DNA of 6,329 nucleotides from JAZNQN01 sp045656005. GTDB lineage: Bacteria; Bacillota; Clostridia; UMGS1883; UMGS1540. The notes below the pieces were generated by a model. The model did not search any database and was not told the origin of the DNA. It saw only the letters and a program-made list of their open reading frames with translations. The stretch lies in the NCBI GenBank assembly GCA_045656005.1, contig JAZOQG010000065.1, positions 1 to 6,329 on the forward strand, written 5' to 3'. The position numbers and the translations under genes are program-made. This document shows positions 1 through 6,092 of the stretch, one piece after another. How positions within the stretch are numbered: position 1 is the first letter of the stretch; every line of letters starts with the position of its first letter.

Positions 1-49
1 GTGCAAAAAGCATAACTGCTGCCATTAATACTGCCAATAATTTTTTCAT
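1..49 (-). CDS. Partial secreted protein or lipoprotein, probably a second solute-binding protein (N-terminus only)
   Basis: Only the first 16 codons are in the window; the gene runs off the left edge. They read MKKLLAVLMAAVMLFA, a lysine-rich n-region followed by a hydrophobic core, i.e. a Sec signal peptide. The lipobox, if there is one, would lie just outside. Twelve of the 16 residues match the signal peptide of the amino acid binding lipoprotein at 5279-6034, so another binding protein of the same kind is the best guess, but a signal peptide alone cannot prove it. The ATG at 49-47 is preceded by GGAG (57-60) with a 7-nt spacer and by a strong promoter at 94-122. It lies downstream of rsmE on the same strand but has its own promoter, so it starts a separate transcription unit. 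Confidence 0.6.
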   Translation of the reverse strand, partial: MKKLLAVLMAAVMLFA

Positions 50-93
50 AATAATTCTCCTAAATACAAATTTTTTCGTCTTTCGACATAAAC

Positions 94-122
94 ATAATAC
101 CACTTTATCAAAGTAAAGTCAA
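94..122 (-). promoter_or_regulatory. Sigma-A-type promoter for the partial leftward gene
   Basis: On the minus strand, TTGACT (122-117) and TATTAT (99-94) are separated by exactly 17 nt, and the TG just before the -10 makes it an extended -10 element. Transcription would begin near position 87, giving a leader of about 38 nt to the ATG at 49. A short inverted repeat, ACTTTATCAAAGT (102-114, 5-bp arms), sits between the two boxes, where a repressor could bind. The promoter match is directly visible; the operator role is inference. Confidence 0.75.
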
Positions 123-136
123 TAGTAAATTTATTT

Positions 137-853
137 TTATAGCTCAATTTCGTATATAATGTTTGAAATTACGGAAAGACCTGCAGTTTCAGTTCTTAAA
201 ATGCGCTTGCCGAGGGAAACGATTTCTGCTCCACGCTCTTTTGCAGCTGAAACCTCGCTTTCGGCAAATCCGCCTTCGGGGCCTATCATAATTCCGATTG
301 TTTTCGGATTTTTGCCACGCAGGGCATCTTTTAAGGTTTTGCCGTCGCAGTTTTCGTAAGCCATAAGCGAAAGCTCGTTTGAGCATAATCCGTCAAGAGC
401 ATTTTCGAAAGAAACAATTTCCGAAATTTCGGGCACAATTCCTCTGCCCGATTGCTTTGCTGCCTCTGTTGCAATTTTCTGAAAACGGTCAAACTTTCCT
501 TTTGCCGCGGCAACAGTTCGCTCGCTTATAAAAGGAACAATTTTTACTGCGCCCATTTCAACACACTTTTGGATAATTAAATCCATCTTCGAACCCTTTG
601 GAACTCCCTGATAGAGAGTAACGGCGCAGGCACATTCGTTTTGATTGTCGCACTTTTCGAGTATTTTGCAGATAATTTCTTTTTTTGAAATTTCCATAAT
701 TTCGCATAAGTAATCACACTTTTCACCGTCGCATATTGTAAGAGTGTTGCCCTCTCTCATGCGAAGCACACGGCTGATGTGTAAAACGTCCTCGCCGTCT
801 ATTAAAATATTTTTTTCTGAAATGTTTTTCTTCTCAACAAAAAATCTTGCCAT
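137..853 (-). CDS. rsmE: 16S rRNA (uracil-1498-N3)-methyltransferase RsmE
   Basis: The product is 238 residues, close to the usual length of about 240. RsmE methylates N3 of U1498 in helix 44 of 16S rRNA within the 30S subunit, using S-adenosylmethionine. The N-terminal PUA-like RNA-binding domain spans about residues 1-68 and carries the family start MARFFV and HISRVLRMREG. The C-terminal SPOUT (trefoil-knot) domain shows QKCVEMG (95-101), AAKQSGRG (131-138), the SAM-binding IGPEGGF (190-196) and LGKRILRTETA (214-224). The ATG at 853 follows the prmA stop by 3 nt and has a good AAGGAG site with a 6-nt spacer inside the end of prmA. The prmA-rsmE pairing is common in Firmicutes. No terminator hairpin is visible in the short gap after its stop. 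Confidence 0.95.
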   Translation of the reverse strand: MARFFVEKKNISEKNILIDGEDVLHISRVLRMREGNTLTICDGEKCDYLCEIMEISKKEIICKILEKCDNQNECACAVTLYQGVPKGSKMDLIIQKCVEMGAVKIVPFISERTVAAAKGKFDRFQKIATEAAKQSGRGIVPEISEIVSFENALDGLCSNELSLMAYENCDGKTLKDALRGKNPKTIGIMIGPEGGFAESEVSAAKERGAEIVSLGKRILRTETAGLSVISNIIYEIEL

Positions 854-856
854 TGC

Positions 857-1831
857 CTACTCCTTTTCGCACAAAATGGCAAACCATTCGCCGTCCTGGC
901 GCTTTTCCAAAACCTTAAAGCCGTTTTCGGAAAGAGCGGATAAAACATCACCGATTCTGTTTTCAATAATACCCGAACAAAGGAAAAGTCCGTCTTTTTT
1001 CATAAAATGTGAAACCTTGCCTGAAAGAGGAATTATAACATCAGCCACAATGTTTGCCACAACAATGTCATATTCCTTGTCAGCAGGAGTTCCTTCAAAT
1101 GGATTACTTTCAAGTATATTGCCGCTTGTTACAAAATATGTATCATTTCCGATGCCATTTAAAGCCGCATTTTCGTATGCAACATGAATTGCGGCGCTGT
1201 CAATGTCAACAGCCGATGCATCACCTGCACCTAAAACCAAAGATAAAATTGATAAAATACCACTTCCGCATCCAATGTCAAGAACACTTAAACCACCATA
1301 TACCTGTTGCTCAAGTATTTCCATGCAAAGCCTTGTTGTGTTGTGAGTTCCCGTGCCAAAAAGCATACCGGGATTAATTTTTAAGATTTTTCTGTCAGTT
1401 TCAGGATTTTCTTCCCACTCGGGAACTACTAAAATACTGTCACCTATGGGAGTAGGAGTGTAGTATTTTTTCCATCTTTCAAACCATAAATCTTCAGGTA
1501 CGTCCTCAAATTTCATTTCAAGACTTCCCAAATCAACTCCTATATCTGTACACTTAAGATTTTCGATACATTCACGAAGCATTGAAAGCTGTTCGCGTCC
1601 ATTCATATCTTCCCTGAGAAAAACGTTTAAATGAGTAGGCTCTTTTTTTGACTCTAAAAGTTCCTCATCAACATAGTCCCACTTTGAACGGTTGTTTTCG
1701 AGAAAGTCAAGAAAATCACCTTCGTCACAAATTTCAACTCCTTCAATGCCAATAGATAAGATGGCACCAAAGAGAGGCTCGATTCCTTCGGGTGTTGTGT
1801 AAACGCTTACTTTAAGCCAGTTGTTACTCAT
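857..1831 (-). CDS. prmA: Ribosomal protein L11 methyltransferase PrmA
   Basis: This 324-residue protein is slightly longer than well-known PrmA proteins (about 290-315). PrmA is a cytoplasmic SAM-dependent enzyme that trimethylates several amino groups of ribosomal protein L11. The N-terminal L11-recognition domain covers roughly residues 1-110. The class I Rossmann methyltransferase domain follows, with the family segment NPGMLFGTGTHNTT (153-166), motif I DIGCGSG (185-191), VDID (208-211) and the PrmA catalytic-loop motif ANIVADVI (259-266). The family more often has AFGTGTHxTT; the Met-Leu here is a mild variant. The ATG at 1831 lies 2 nt after the thioredoxin stop (TAA-TT-ATG). Only a weak AAAGG lies about 11 nt upstream, so translation probably depends on coupling to thioredoxin. 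Confidence 0.95.
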   Translation of the reverse strand: MSNNWLKVSVYTTPEGIEPLFGAILSIGIEGVEICDEGDFLDFLENNRSKWDYVDEELLESKKEPTHLNVFLREDMNGREQLSMLRECIENLKCTDIGVDLGSLEMKFEDVPEDLWFERWKKYYTPTPIGDSILVVPEWEENPETDRKILKINPGMLFGTGTHNTTRLCMEILEQQVYGGLSVLDIGCGSGILSILSLVLGAGDASAVDIDSAAIHVAYENAALNGIGNDTYFVTSGNILESNPFEGTPADKEYDIVVANIVADVIIPLSGKVSHFMKKDGLFLCSGIIENRIGDVLSALSENGFKVLEKRQDGEWFAILCEKE

Positions 1832-1833
1832 AA

Positions 1834-2124
1834 TTATTTAAGCCTTTCTGAGATTTCTTCTTTTGATACAAGGCCTACTACCTTGTCGTAAAGCTCTCCG
1901 TCTTTAAAGAACAGAAGTGTCGGGATGCTCACGATACCGAATTTTGCCGCGAGAGCACCGTCTTTGTCAACGTTTATTTTATAAACGGGAGCATCAATTT
2001 CTTCAAGGATGGGAGCGAGCATTTTGCAAGGACCGCACCAGTCGGCATAAAAATCTATAATGCCGCTTTCTTTTCCGTTTACGAATAATTCTTCAAATTT
2101 TTGTGTGTTAATAATTTCAGCCAT
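1834..2124 (-). CDS. Thioredoxin (short form)
   Basis: This is a 96-residue cytoplasmic thiol-disulfide oxidoreductase. The active site WCGPCK has its redox cysteines at 30 and 33. The buried Asp of DFYADW (Asp24) and the cis-proline motif SIPTLLFF (Pro68) are present, and the glycine of VVGLVSKEE fits the C-terminal helix region. At 96 residues it is about 10 shorter than typical TrxA, trimmed at both ends. The start is placed at the ATG at 2124 because AAAGGAG lies 9 nt upstream. A longer start at 2160 would add 12 residues that overlap the end of the MATE gene and match nothing in thioredoxins. It begins 14 nt after the MATE stop and ends 2 nt before prmA. The gene may be one of several thioredoxins, so trxA is not assigned. 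Confidence 0.93.
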   Translation of the reverse strand: MAEIINTQKFEELFVNGKESGIIDFYADWCGPCKMLAPILEEIDAPVYKINVDKDGALAAKFGIVSIPTLLFFKDGELYDKVVGLVSKEEISERLK

Positions 2125-2133
2125 ATTTATTCT

Positions 2134-2140
2134 CTCCTTT
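2134..2140 (-). promoter_or_regulatory. Ribosome binding site fixing the thioredoxin start
   Basis: The minus strand reads AAAGGAG here, overlapping the TAA stop of the MATE gene, with a 9-nt spacer to the ATG at 2124. It is the strongest site in the middle of the operon and argues for the 96-residue start over one at 2160. Confidence 0.8.
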
Positions 2141-3506
2141 ATACCAGATAGTGTACCCACTTTCCGCTTTTCAATCTTTTAACTATTAAAAAGAGCTTCA
2201 CCATTTCTTCGATAAGTGTACTCATAAAAACCATTTCAAGGGGCAGTTTTAATAAAAATCCCGTAATTGCCGCTGCAGGAATACCAATGCACCATACACC
2301 CAGAACGTCTAAAAGGCAGGAGTAAACCGTGTCACCGCCACCTCTGAAAACTCCCACAATGTTTACAAGGTTGAAGTTTTTAATCGGCAGAGCAAATGCC
2401 AAAATTAAAATAAGATGCCTTGCATAAATTTCCGCCTGAGGCGAAACTGCAAAAAACGAAATGAATATGGGCATGAATAAAACCATGATAATCCCAAAAA
2501 TTACACCGATACAGGGTGAAAGTATGGAAAACTGCCATGCATTAAAACGAGCTCGCCTCATTCTTCCCGAGCCAATTTCTTTTCCTATTATGATGCTCAC
2601 CGCATGGCTCATTCCGAAAATGAAAACACTTGAAAGTTTTTCGGCAAGGGATGAAACATTCACTGCCGCAACCGCTGCCGTTCCGTCTTCCGGGGTTGCA
2701 CCAATTCGTGAATAAACCACGAAATAGAAAGAAATTCCAAGCGACCATAATGTTTCGTTTAAAATAACGGGACATGATGTCTTGATATAATTTATAAAAA
2801 GCTCTTTTTTAAAAGAAATGTAGTCTTTGATGTTTTCTCTTAAAAAATTAATTTTTATGAAACTTACAATGTAAATAAAGGTGCATTCAAAAACTCTTGC
2901 TAAAAGAGTGGCATAAGCCGCACCTGCAATTCCCAGCTTCGGAAAACCAAATTTTCCGAAAATTAAAAGATAGTTAAAACAAATGTTTATAAGAATTGAC
3001 AAAGCCGAGGCTACAAGCGGAATTTTAACCTCTTCAGAACTTTTGAGAAGGTAAGAAACCACCATTGTAGCCGCAGTAAGCGGATATGTAACCGCAATAA
3101 TTCTTATATAAACAATTCCACCTTCAATAACAGTAGGGTCTGCCGAAAAAATCTTCATAATGGCAGAGGGGAACATAAAAGAAATAAGACCGAAAAGAGA
3201 ACCTATAAAAAGTGCAAGGAAAAATGAAAGTCCTGCAACCTTTCTCATTCCTGAAATTTCACGTTTGCCCCAAAATTGTGCCATTAAAACCGCACTGCCA
3301 CTGCCCATGCCGAAAATCATCAGGTTGAAAATAAAGAAAAACTGATTTGCGAGATTTACGGTGGCAATAGCACCATCTCCCAAAGCACCAACCATAAGGT
3401 TGTCAACCAGGGAAACAGAAGTCGTTACAAGATTTTGCAGTGCAAGCGGAATTGCCATAACTATAAAAGTTTTGAATGTAATTTTGTTAAGTCTGAATTT
3501 TGCCAT
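2139..3506 (-). CDS. MATE-family efflux transporter
   Basis: This is a 455-residue integral membrane protein of the usual MATE length, with about 12 hydrophobic segments in two homologous halves. MATE proteins export cationic drugs or metabolites in exchange for Na+ or H+. Typical first-half signatures are VDNLMVGALGDGAIATV (about 34-50) and GSGSAVLMAQFWGKRE (68-83). In the second half, SHAVSIIIGKEIGSG echoes the same pattern and GVFRGGGDTVYS is the familiar late-segment motif. Substrate and coupling ion cannot be read from the sequence. The ATG at 3506 lies 2 nt after the ATPase stop (TAA-TT-ATG), with only a weak AAGG about 10 nt upstream, which suggests coupled translation. Lying between an amino acid importer and thioredoxin, it could export an amino acid derivative or thiol compound, but that is only a contextual guess. 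Confidence 0.93.
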   Translation of the reverse strand: MAKFRLNKITFKTFIVMAIPLALQNLVTTSVSLVDNLMVGALGDGAIATVNLANQFFFIFNLMIFGMGSGSAVLMAQFWGKREISGMRKVAGLSFFLALFIGSLFGLISFMFPSAIMKIFSADPTVIEGGIVYIRIIAVTYPLTAATMVVSYLLKSSEEVKIPLVASALSILINICFNYLLIFGKFGFPKLGIAGAAYATLLARVFECTFIYIVSFIKINFLRENIKDYISFKKELFINYIKTSCPVILNETLWSLGISFYFVVYSRIGATPEDGTAAVAAVNVSSLAEKLSSVFIFGMSHAVSIIIGKEIGSGRMRRARFNAWQFSILSPCIGVIFGIIMVLFMPIFISFFAVSPQAEIYARHLILILAFALPIKNFNLVNIVGVFRGGGDTVYSCLLDVLGVWCIGIPAAAITGFLLKLPLEMVFMSTLIEEMVKLFLIVKRLKSGKWVHYLV

Positions 3507-3508
3507 AA

Positions 3509-4249
3509 TTAAAGTACCTTGCTTAAAAATGCACGAAGTCTTGGGTTTTCCGATTTTTCAAAAATATATTCAGGAGTGCCTTCTTCTATTATTTTTCCTT
3601 CGTCCATAAATATAACTCTGTCAGCAACCTCTTTTGCAAAGCCCATCTCGTGAGTTACCACAGCCATTGTCATGCCTTCGCCTGCAAGCTGTTTCATAAC
3701 GTCGAGTACTTCCCCGACCATTTCGGGGTCAAGAGCCGATGTAGGCTCGTCAAAAAGCATAACTTCAGGGCTCATGCAAAGTGCACGGACAATTGCAACC
3801 CTCTGCTTCTGTCCGCCTGAAAGCTGTGAAGGATAAGCGTTGGCACGGTTGGAAAGTCCTACTCGTTCTAAAAGTTTCATAGCCTTTTCCTCGGCTTCCG
3901 CCTTTGATTTTTTCAAAAGCTTCATGGGTGCTAAAGTCATATTTTTAAGAATAGTCATGTGAGGGAAGAGATTAAACTGCTGAAAAACCATTCCCATTTT
4001 TTCTCTGTGACGGTTGATGTTAACACTTGAAGCAGTAATGTCAGTTCCCTCAAAAAATATTTTTCCGCTCGTCGGTGTTTCAAGAAGGTTTAAACTGCGT
4101 AAAAATGTTGATTTACCACTGCCGGAAGGGCCGATAATAACAACAACCTCGCCCTTTTTAATTTCAGCAGATACATTTTCGAGGGCATGTATCTTATCGC
4201 CGAAAAATTTGCATAAATTTTCTGTTTTTATAACTACATTAGCGCTCAC
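3509..4249 (-). CDS. Polar amino acid ABC transporter ATP-binding protein
   Basis: This 246-residue ATPase powers the importer formed with the permease and binding protein (PAAT family, GlnQ/HisP-like). All nucleotide-binding elements are intact: Walker A GPSGSGKST (40-48), Q-loop VFQQFNLFPH (88-97), signature LSGGQKQRVAI (143-153), Walker B VMLFDEP (163-169) with SALD next to it, and the H-loop His200 in VVTHEMGFA. The start is taken as GTG at 4249, because AAAGGAGG sits 10 nt upstream and the protein then begins directly before the usual KTENLCKFFG strand. An upstream in-frame TTG at 4270 would make that ribosome binding site part of the coding region. It overlaps the permease end by 11 nt and stops 2 nt before the MATE gene. 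The transported amino acid cannot be deduced. Confidence 0.94.
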   Translation of the reverse strand: MSANVVIKTENLCKFFGDKIHALENVSAEIKKGEVVVIIGPSGSGKSTFLRSLNLLETPTSGKIFFEGTDITASSVNINRHREKMGMVFQQFNLFPHMTILKNMTLAPMKLLKKSKAEAEEKAMKLLERVGLSNRANAYPSQLSGGQKQRVAIVRALCMSPEVMLFDEPTSALDPEMVGEVLDVMKQLAGEGMTMAVVTHEMGFAKEVADRVIFMDEGKIIEEGTPEYIFEKSENPRLRAFLSKVL

Positions 4250-4955
4250 TGCTCCTGAGCCTCCTTTCAAGAAGTCCTACTGCCCACGAAAGAATCATAA
4301 CAAGAATAAGGTATATAATTGCAACTGTTAAAAGGGGCATAAAAGCATCAAACGTTCTGCCTCTTATAATGTCGCCGCCCTTTGTTAAATCCTGAAGGGC
4401 AATGTAGCCTGAAACCGAGGTCTCTTTTAAAAGTACAATAAATTCGTTTGCAAGAGCAGGCAAAACATTTTTAAAAGCCTGCGGAATTATAATATACCAC
4501 ATGGTTTTTGTAAACCCAAAACCGAGTGAACGTCCTGCTTCAAACTGCCCCTGGTCAATTGACATAATACCACTTCGTACAATTTCCGCAACGTAAGCAC
4601 CCGAGTTTATGCTGAAAGCAATTATGGCAACTATGGTTTTGTTAATGTTTACAGAACCAAAAATTACAAAGTAAATGATAAGGAGCTGAACAACAACAGG
4701 AGTTCCCCTTATCACCGTCAGATAAATTTTTGATATAGAGTTTAAAATTATCATAAACAGTTTGGAAACACTAAACTTCGCACCTTTGAAATTTTTGTCA
4801 TAGGTAGAACGGATTATGGCAATAACAAAACCAATGATAATTCCAAAAAGTGCCGCAAAAAATGCGACCTTAAGAGTAACCATAAGACCGTCAGTTATGT
4901 ACTTCCATCTATTGTCGTCTATAAAATTAAGATAAAATCGTTGTTTAAAAGTCAT
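4239..4955 (-). CDS. Polar amino acid ABC transporter permease
   Basis: This is a 238-residue inner-membrane subunit of the HisMQ/GlnP type. The start FYLNFIDDNRWKYITDGLMVTL is typical of the family. Hydrophobic segments fall near 24-48, 84-100, 106-125, about 169-186 and 207-227. RGTPVVVQLLIIYF (83-96) and the EAA cytoplasmic loop that docks on the ATPase, EAGRSLGFGFTKTMWYIIIPQA (139-160), are clear, followed by the conserved LPALANEFIVLLKETS. As only one permease is present, it probably works as a homodimer. The ATG at 4955 fits the family N-terminus, but its AAAGG lies about 12 nt upstream, farther than ideal. Its stop codon overlaps the ATPase start. Unusually, it is separated from its binding protein gene by 323 bp containing a terminator-like hairpin. 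Confidence 0.94.
   Translation of the reverse strand: MTFKQRFYLNFIDDNRWKYITDGLMVTLKVAFFAALFGIIIGFVIAIIRSTYDKNFKGAKFSVSKLFMIILNSISKIYLTVIRGTPVVVQLLIIYFVIFGSVNINKTIVAIIAFSINSGAYVAEIVRSGIMSIDQGQFEAGRSLGFGFTKTMWYIIIPQAFKNVLPALANEFIVLLKETSVSGYIALQDLTKGGDIIRGRTFDAFMPLLTVAIIYLILVMILSWAVGLLERRLRSSER
4260..4267 (-). promoter_or_regulatory. Ribosome binding site fixing the ATPase GTG start
   Basis: The minus strand reads AAAGGAGG, a near-perfect anti-16S match, within the last codons of the permease gene. It is 10 nt before the GTG at 4249. This favours the GTG over the TTG at 4270, which lies on the wrong side of the site. Confidence 0.75.
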
Positions 4956-5024
4956 ATTGGATAATTGCCTTTCTAAAAATTAAGGAAATGTAAAAAATGT
5001 CCAGACTGCAAAAAGGCACCCTAT

Positions 5025-5051
5025 AAAAACCCTCCCTTGTTTAAAGGGAGG
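5025..5051 (-). terminator. Intrinsic terminator or attenuator upstream of the permease operon
   Basis: Read leftward, CCTCCCTT-TAAAC-AAGGGAGG forms an 8-bp stem (5051-5031) followed after one G by TTTTT (5029-5025), the arrangement of a Rho-independent terminator. It lies about 230 nt after the binding protein stop and 70 nt before the permease start. It could end most binding-protein transcripts or act as an attenuator; since no clear promoter is visible between it and 4955, some read-through seems needed. Confidence 0.55.
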
Positions 5052-5233
5052 TGGGTCGCTTGTCGACTTGTAGGAATTTTATGTTGAAAAACTCATTTCA
5101 CTCGTTTTCTAAAATTTCAAGCCTTTTTGCTACGAACAAACTTCACCTCTCGCTGTATAACATACAGCTTCGGGTACCCCCTACGGGTTCAGTTTGTCCG
5201 TTCTGAAGCATTTTTTCCTATTCCCTTGAAAGT

Positions 5234-5264
5234 GGGACTGTAAAAAACTTGTTTTTACAGTCCC
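5234..5264. other. Strong hairpin just after the binding protein gene
   Basis: GGGACTGTAAAAA (5234-5246) pairs perfectly with TTTTTACAGTCCC (5252-5264) across a 5-nt loop, a 13-bp stem starting 14 nt past the binding protein stop codon. In the minus direction no T-run follows the stem, so it is not a canonical terminator for that gene. In the plus direction CTTTT follows. It may protect the 3' end of the binding protein mRNA from exonucleases, raising binding protein over permease, as known for other importer operons. Confidence 0.6.
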
Positions 5265-5278
5265 CTTTTAAAAATCTG

Positions 5279-6034
5279 TTACTCGGCTTTTATGTACTTT
5301 GAAACGATATTGTCCAAAGTACCGTCAGCCTTAAGCTCTGCCAAAGCCTTGTTTACTTTGTCAAGTAGCTCTGTGTTTTCTTTTGCAATGGCAATTGCAT
5401 AGTCCTCTGTAACATATTCGCTGTCGAGGATTTTAAGACCTTCGTTAGCTTCTACAAAGCTTTTTGCAGGCTCGCTGTCGATGATAACTGCATCAATCTT
5501 GCCCTGAAGGAGAGCTTGAACAGCTTCTGTGCCTTTGTTGTATCTTTCAACAAACTCGTCGCCGAGACCGCCGTTTTCAACTGTGTCAGATGCGTAAATA
5601 TCGCCTGTTGTGCTTTCCTGTACACCAACTTTTTTGCCGCCTACAAGGTCGTCAAAAGTTTTAACTTCGCTGTCTTCTTTTACGATGATAACCTGAACGC
5701 CTGTTGCATAACTGTCGGAGAAGTTAACACTTTCTTTTCTCTCATCAGTAACAGTCATGCCTGCAAGACACATGTCAATTTTGCCTGTCTGAACAGCGCC
5801 GATAAGTGAACCGAATTCCATGTCTTCAATCTTGAGCTCCATGCCGAGCTTTTCTGCAATGGCAGCAGCAATGTCAGCATCAATACCAACGATTTTTTCG
5901 TTTTCATAAAATTCGTATGGTGGGAAAGCCGCATTTGTACCCATTGTAAGTGTGTTGTCCTCTGCTTTTTCTCCGCAGCCTGCAAGTGCAAACACTAAAA
6001 CAGCTGCTAAAAGAACTGATAATAATTTTTTCAT
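5279..6034 (-). CDS. Amino acid ABC transporter substrate-binding lipoprotein
   Basis: This 251-residue protein captures an amino acid outside the cell and delivers it to the permease. A type II signal peptide ends in the lipobox LAGC with Cys20 as the lipidation site, so it should be anchored to the outer face of the membrane. The rest is a bacterial extracellular solute-binding protein family 3 domain (SBP_bac_3). It shows GTNAAFPPYEF (32-42), the GIDADI segment (50-55), the ligand-carboxylate Arg99 in MTVTDERKESVNFSDSY, VGVQESTTGDIYA (137-148) and the DSEPA segment with Asp186, which usually contacts the ligand amino group. The ATG at 6034 has GGAGG (6044-6048) with a 9-nt spacer and its own promoter. 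The ligand is not certain; cystine, glutamine and basic amino acids are all seen in this family. Confidence 0.94.
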   Translation of the reverse strand: MKKLLSVLLAAVLVFALAGCGEKAEDNTLTMGTNAAFPPYEFYENEKIVGIDADIAAAIAEKLGMELKIEDMEFGSLIGAVQTGKIDMCLAGMTVTDERKESVNFSDSYATGVQVIIVKEDSEVKTFDDLVGGKKVGVQESTTGDIYASDTVENGGLGDEFVERYNKGTEAVQALLQGKIDAVIIDSEPAKSFVEANEGLKILDSEYVTEDYAIAIAKENTELLDKVNKALAELKADGTLDNIVSKYIKAE

Positions 6035-6062
6035 TTGAAAATACCTCCAATAGTTTTTTTAT

Positions 6063-6079
6063 CATTATATATCATAATG
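6063..6079. promoter_or_regulatory. Palindrome over the -10 box (possible operator)
   Basis: CATTATATATCATAATG has perfect 6-bp arms CATTAT/ATAATG around a 5-nt centre and completely covers the -10 box of the binding protein promoter. This is a classic place for a repressor. The motif does not match Fur, PerR or CodY consensus well enough to name a regulator, and in such AT-rich DNA it may be chance. Confidence 0.4.
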
Positions 6080-6092
6080 TGAAAAAATGCAA
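6064..6092 (-). promoter_or_regulatory. Sigma-A-type promoter of the binding protein gene
   Basis: On the minus strand, TTGCAT (6092-6087) is followed after exactly 17 nt by a perfect TATAAT (6069-6064). Transcription would start near 6057, giving a 5' leader of about 23 nt that carries the GGAGG site. This is the only good promoter seen for the importer and the genes behind it. Confidence 0.75.

Larger units (their letters stand above)
4956..5278. other. Gene-free, stem-loop-rich spacer between binding protein and permease genes
   Basis: No convincing gene lies in this 323-bp stretch, but it is full of pairing sequence. The elements are: a perfect 10-bp inverted repeat GCAAAAAGGC (5008-5017) with GCCTTTTTGC (5121-5130); inside it, hairpin CCTCCCTT/AAGGGAGG (5031-5051) and a bulged stem AATTTTA..GAAAA with TTTTC..TAAAATT (5075-5116). 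To the right come ACAAACT (5136-5142) with AGTTTGT (5191-5197), enclosing hairpin GCTGTAT-AAC-ATACAGC (5152-5168), and finally a 13-bp hairpin at 5234-5264. This may be a structured 3' UTR or leader RNA, or an inserted dispersed repeat; the single copy here cannot separate these. A 22-codon minus-strand frame (5143-5211) is noted under findings. Confidence 0.6.

Noticed and set aside
159..359. Plus-strand frames opposite rsmE, prmA, MATE and the binding protein gene
   Set aside because: They lie antisense to clear family members, have no ribosome binding sites or recognisable motifs, and are shadows of the real genes.
2125..2160. Longer thioredoxin start at 2160
   Set aside because: It overlaps the end of the MATE gene, adds 12 residues unlike thioredoxins, and leaves the strong AAAGGAG at 2134-2140 inside the coding region.
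4250..4270. TTG start for the ATPase at 4270
   Set aside because: It would translate the AAAGGAGG ribosome binding site, and the extra residues KGGSGAV are not part of the family; GTG at 4249 fits better.
5234..5264. Calling the 13-bp hairpin the intrinsic terminator of the binding protein gene
   Set aside because: In the direction of that gene the stem is followed by ACTTTC, not a T-run, so it is listed as a hairpin only.
4956..5278. T-box, lysine or glycine riboswitch before the permease
   Set aside because: No AGGGTGGNACCGCG-type T-box sequence precedes the terminator, and I could not find the conserved cores of the lysine or glycine classes on either strand.
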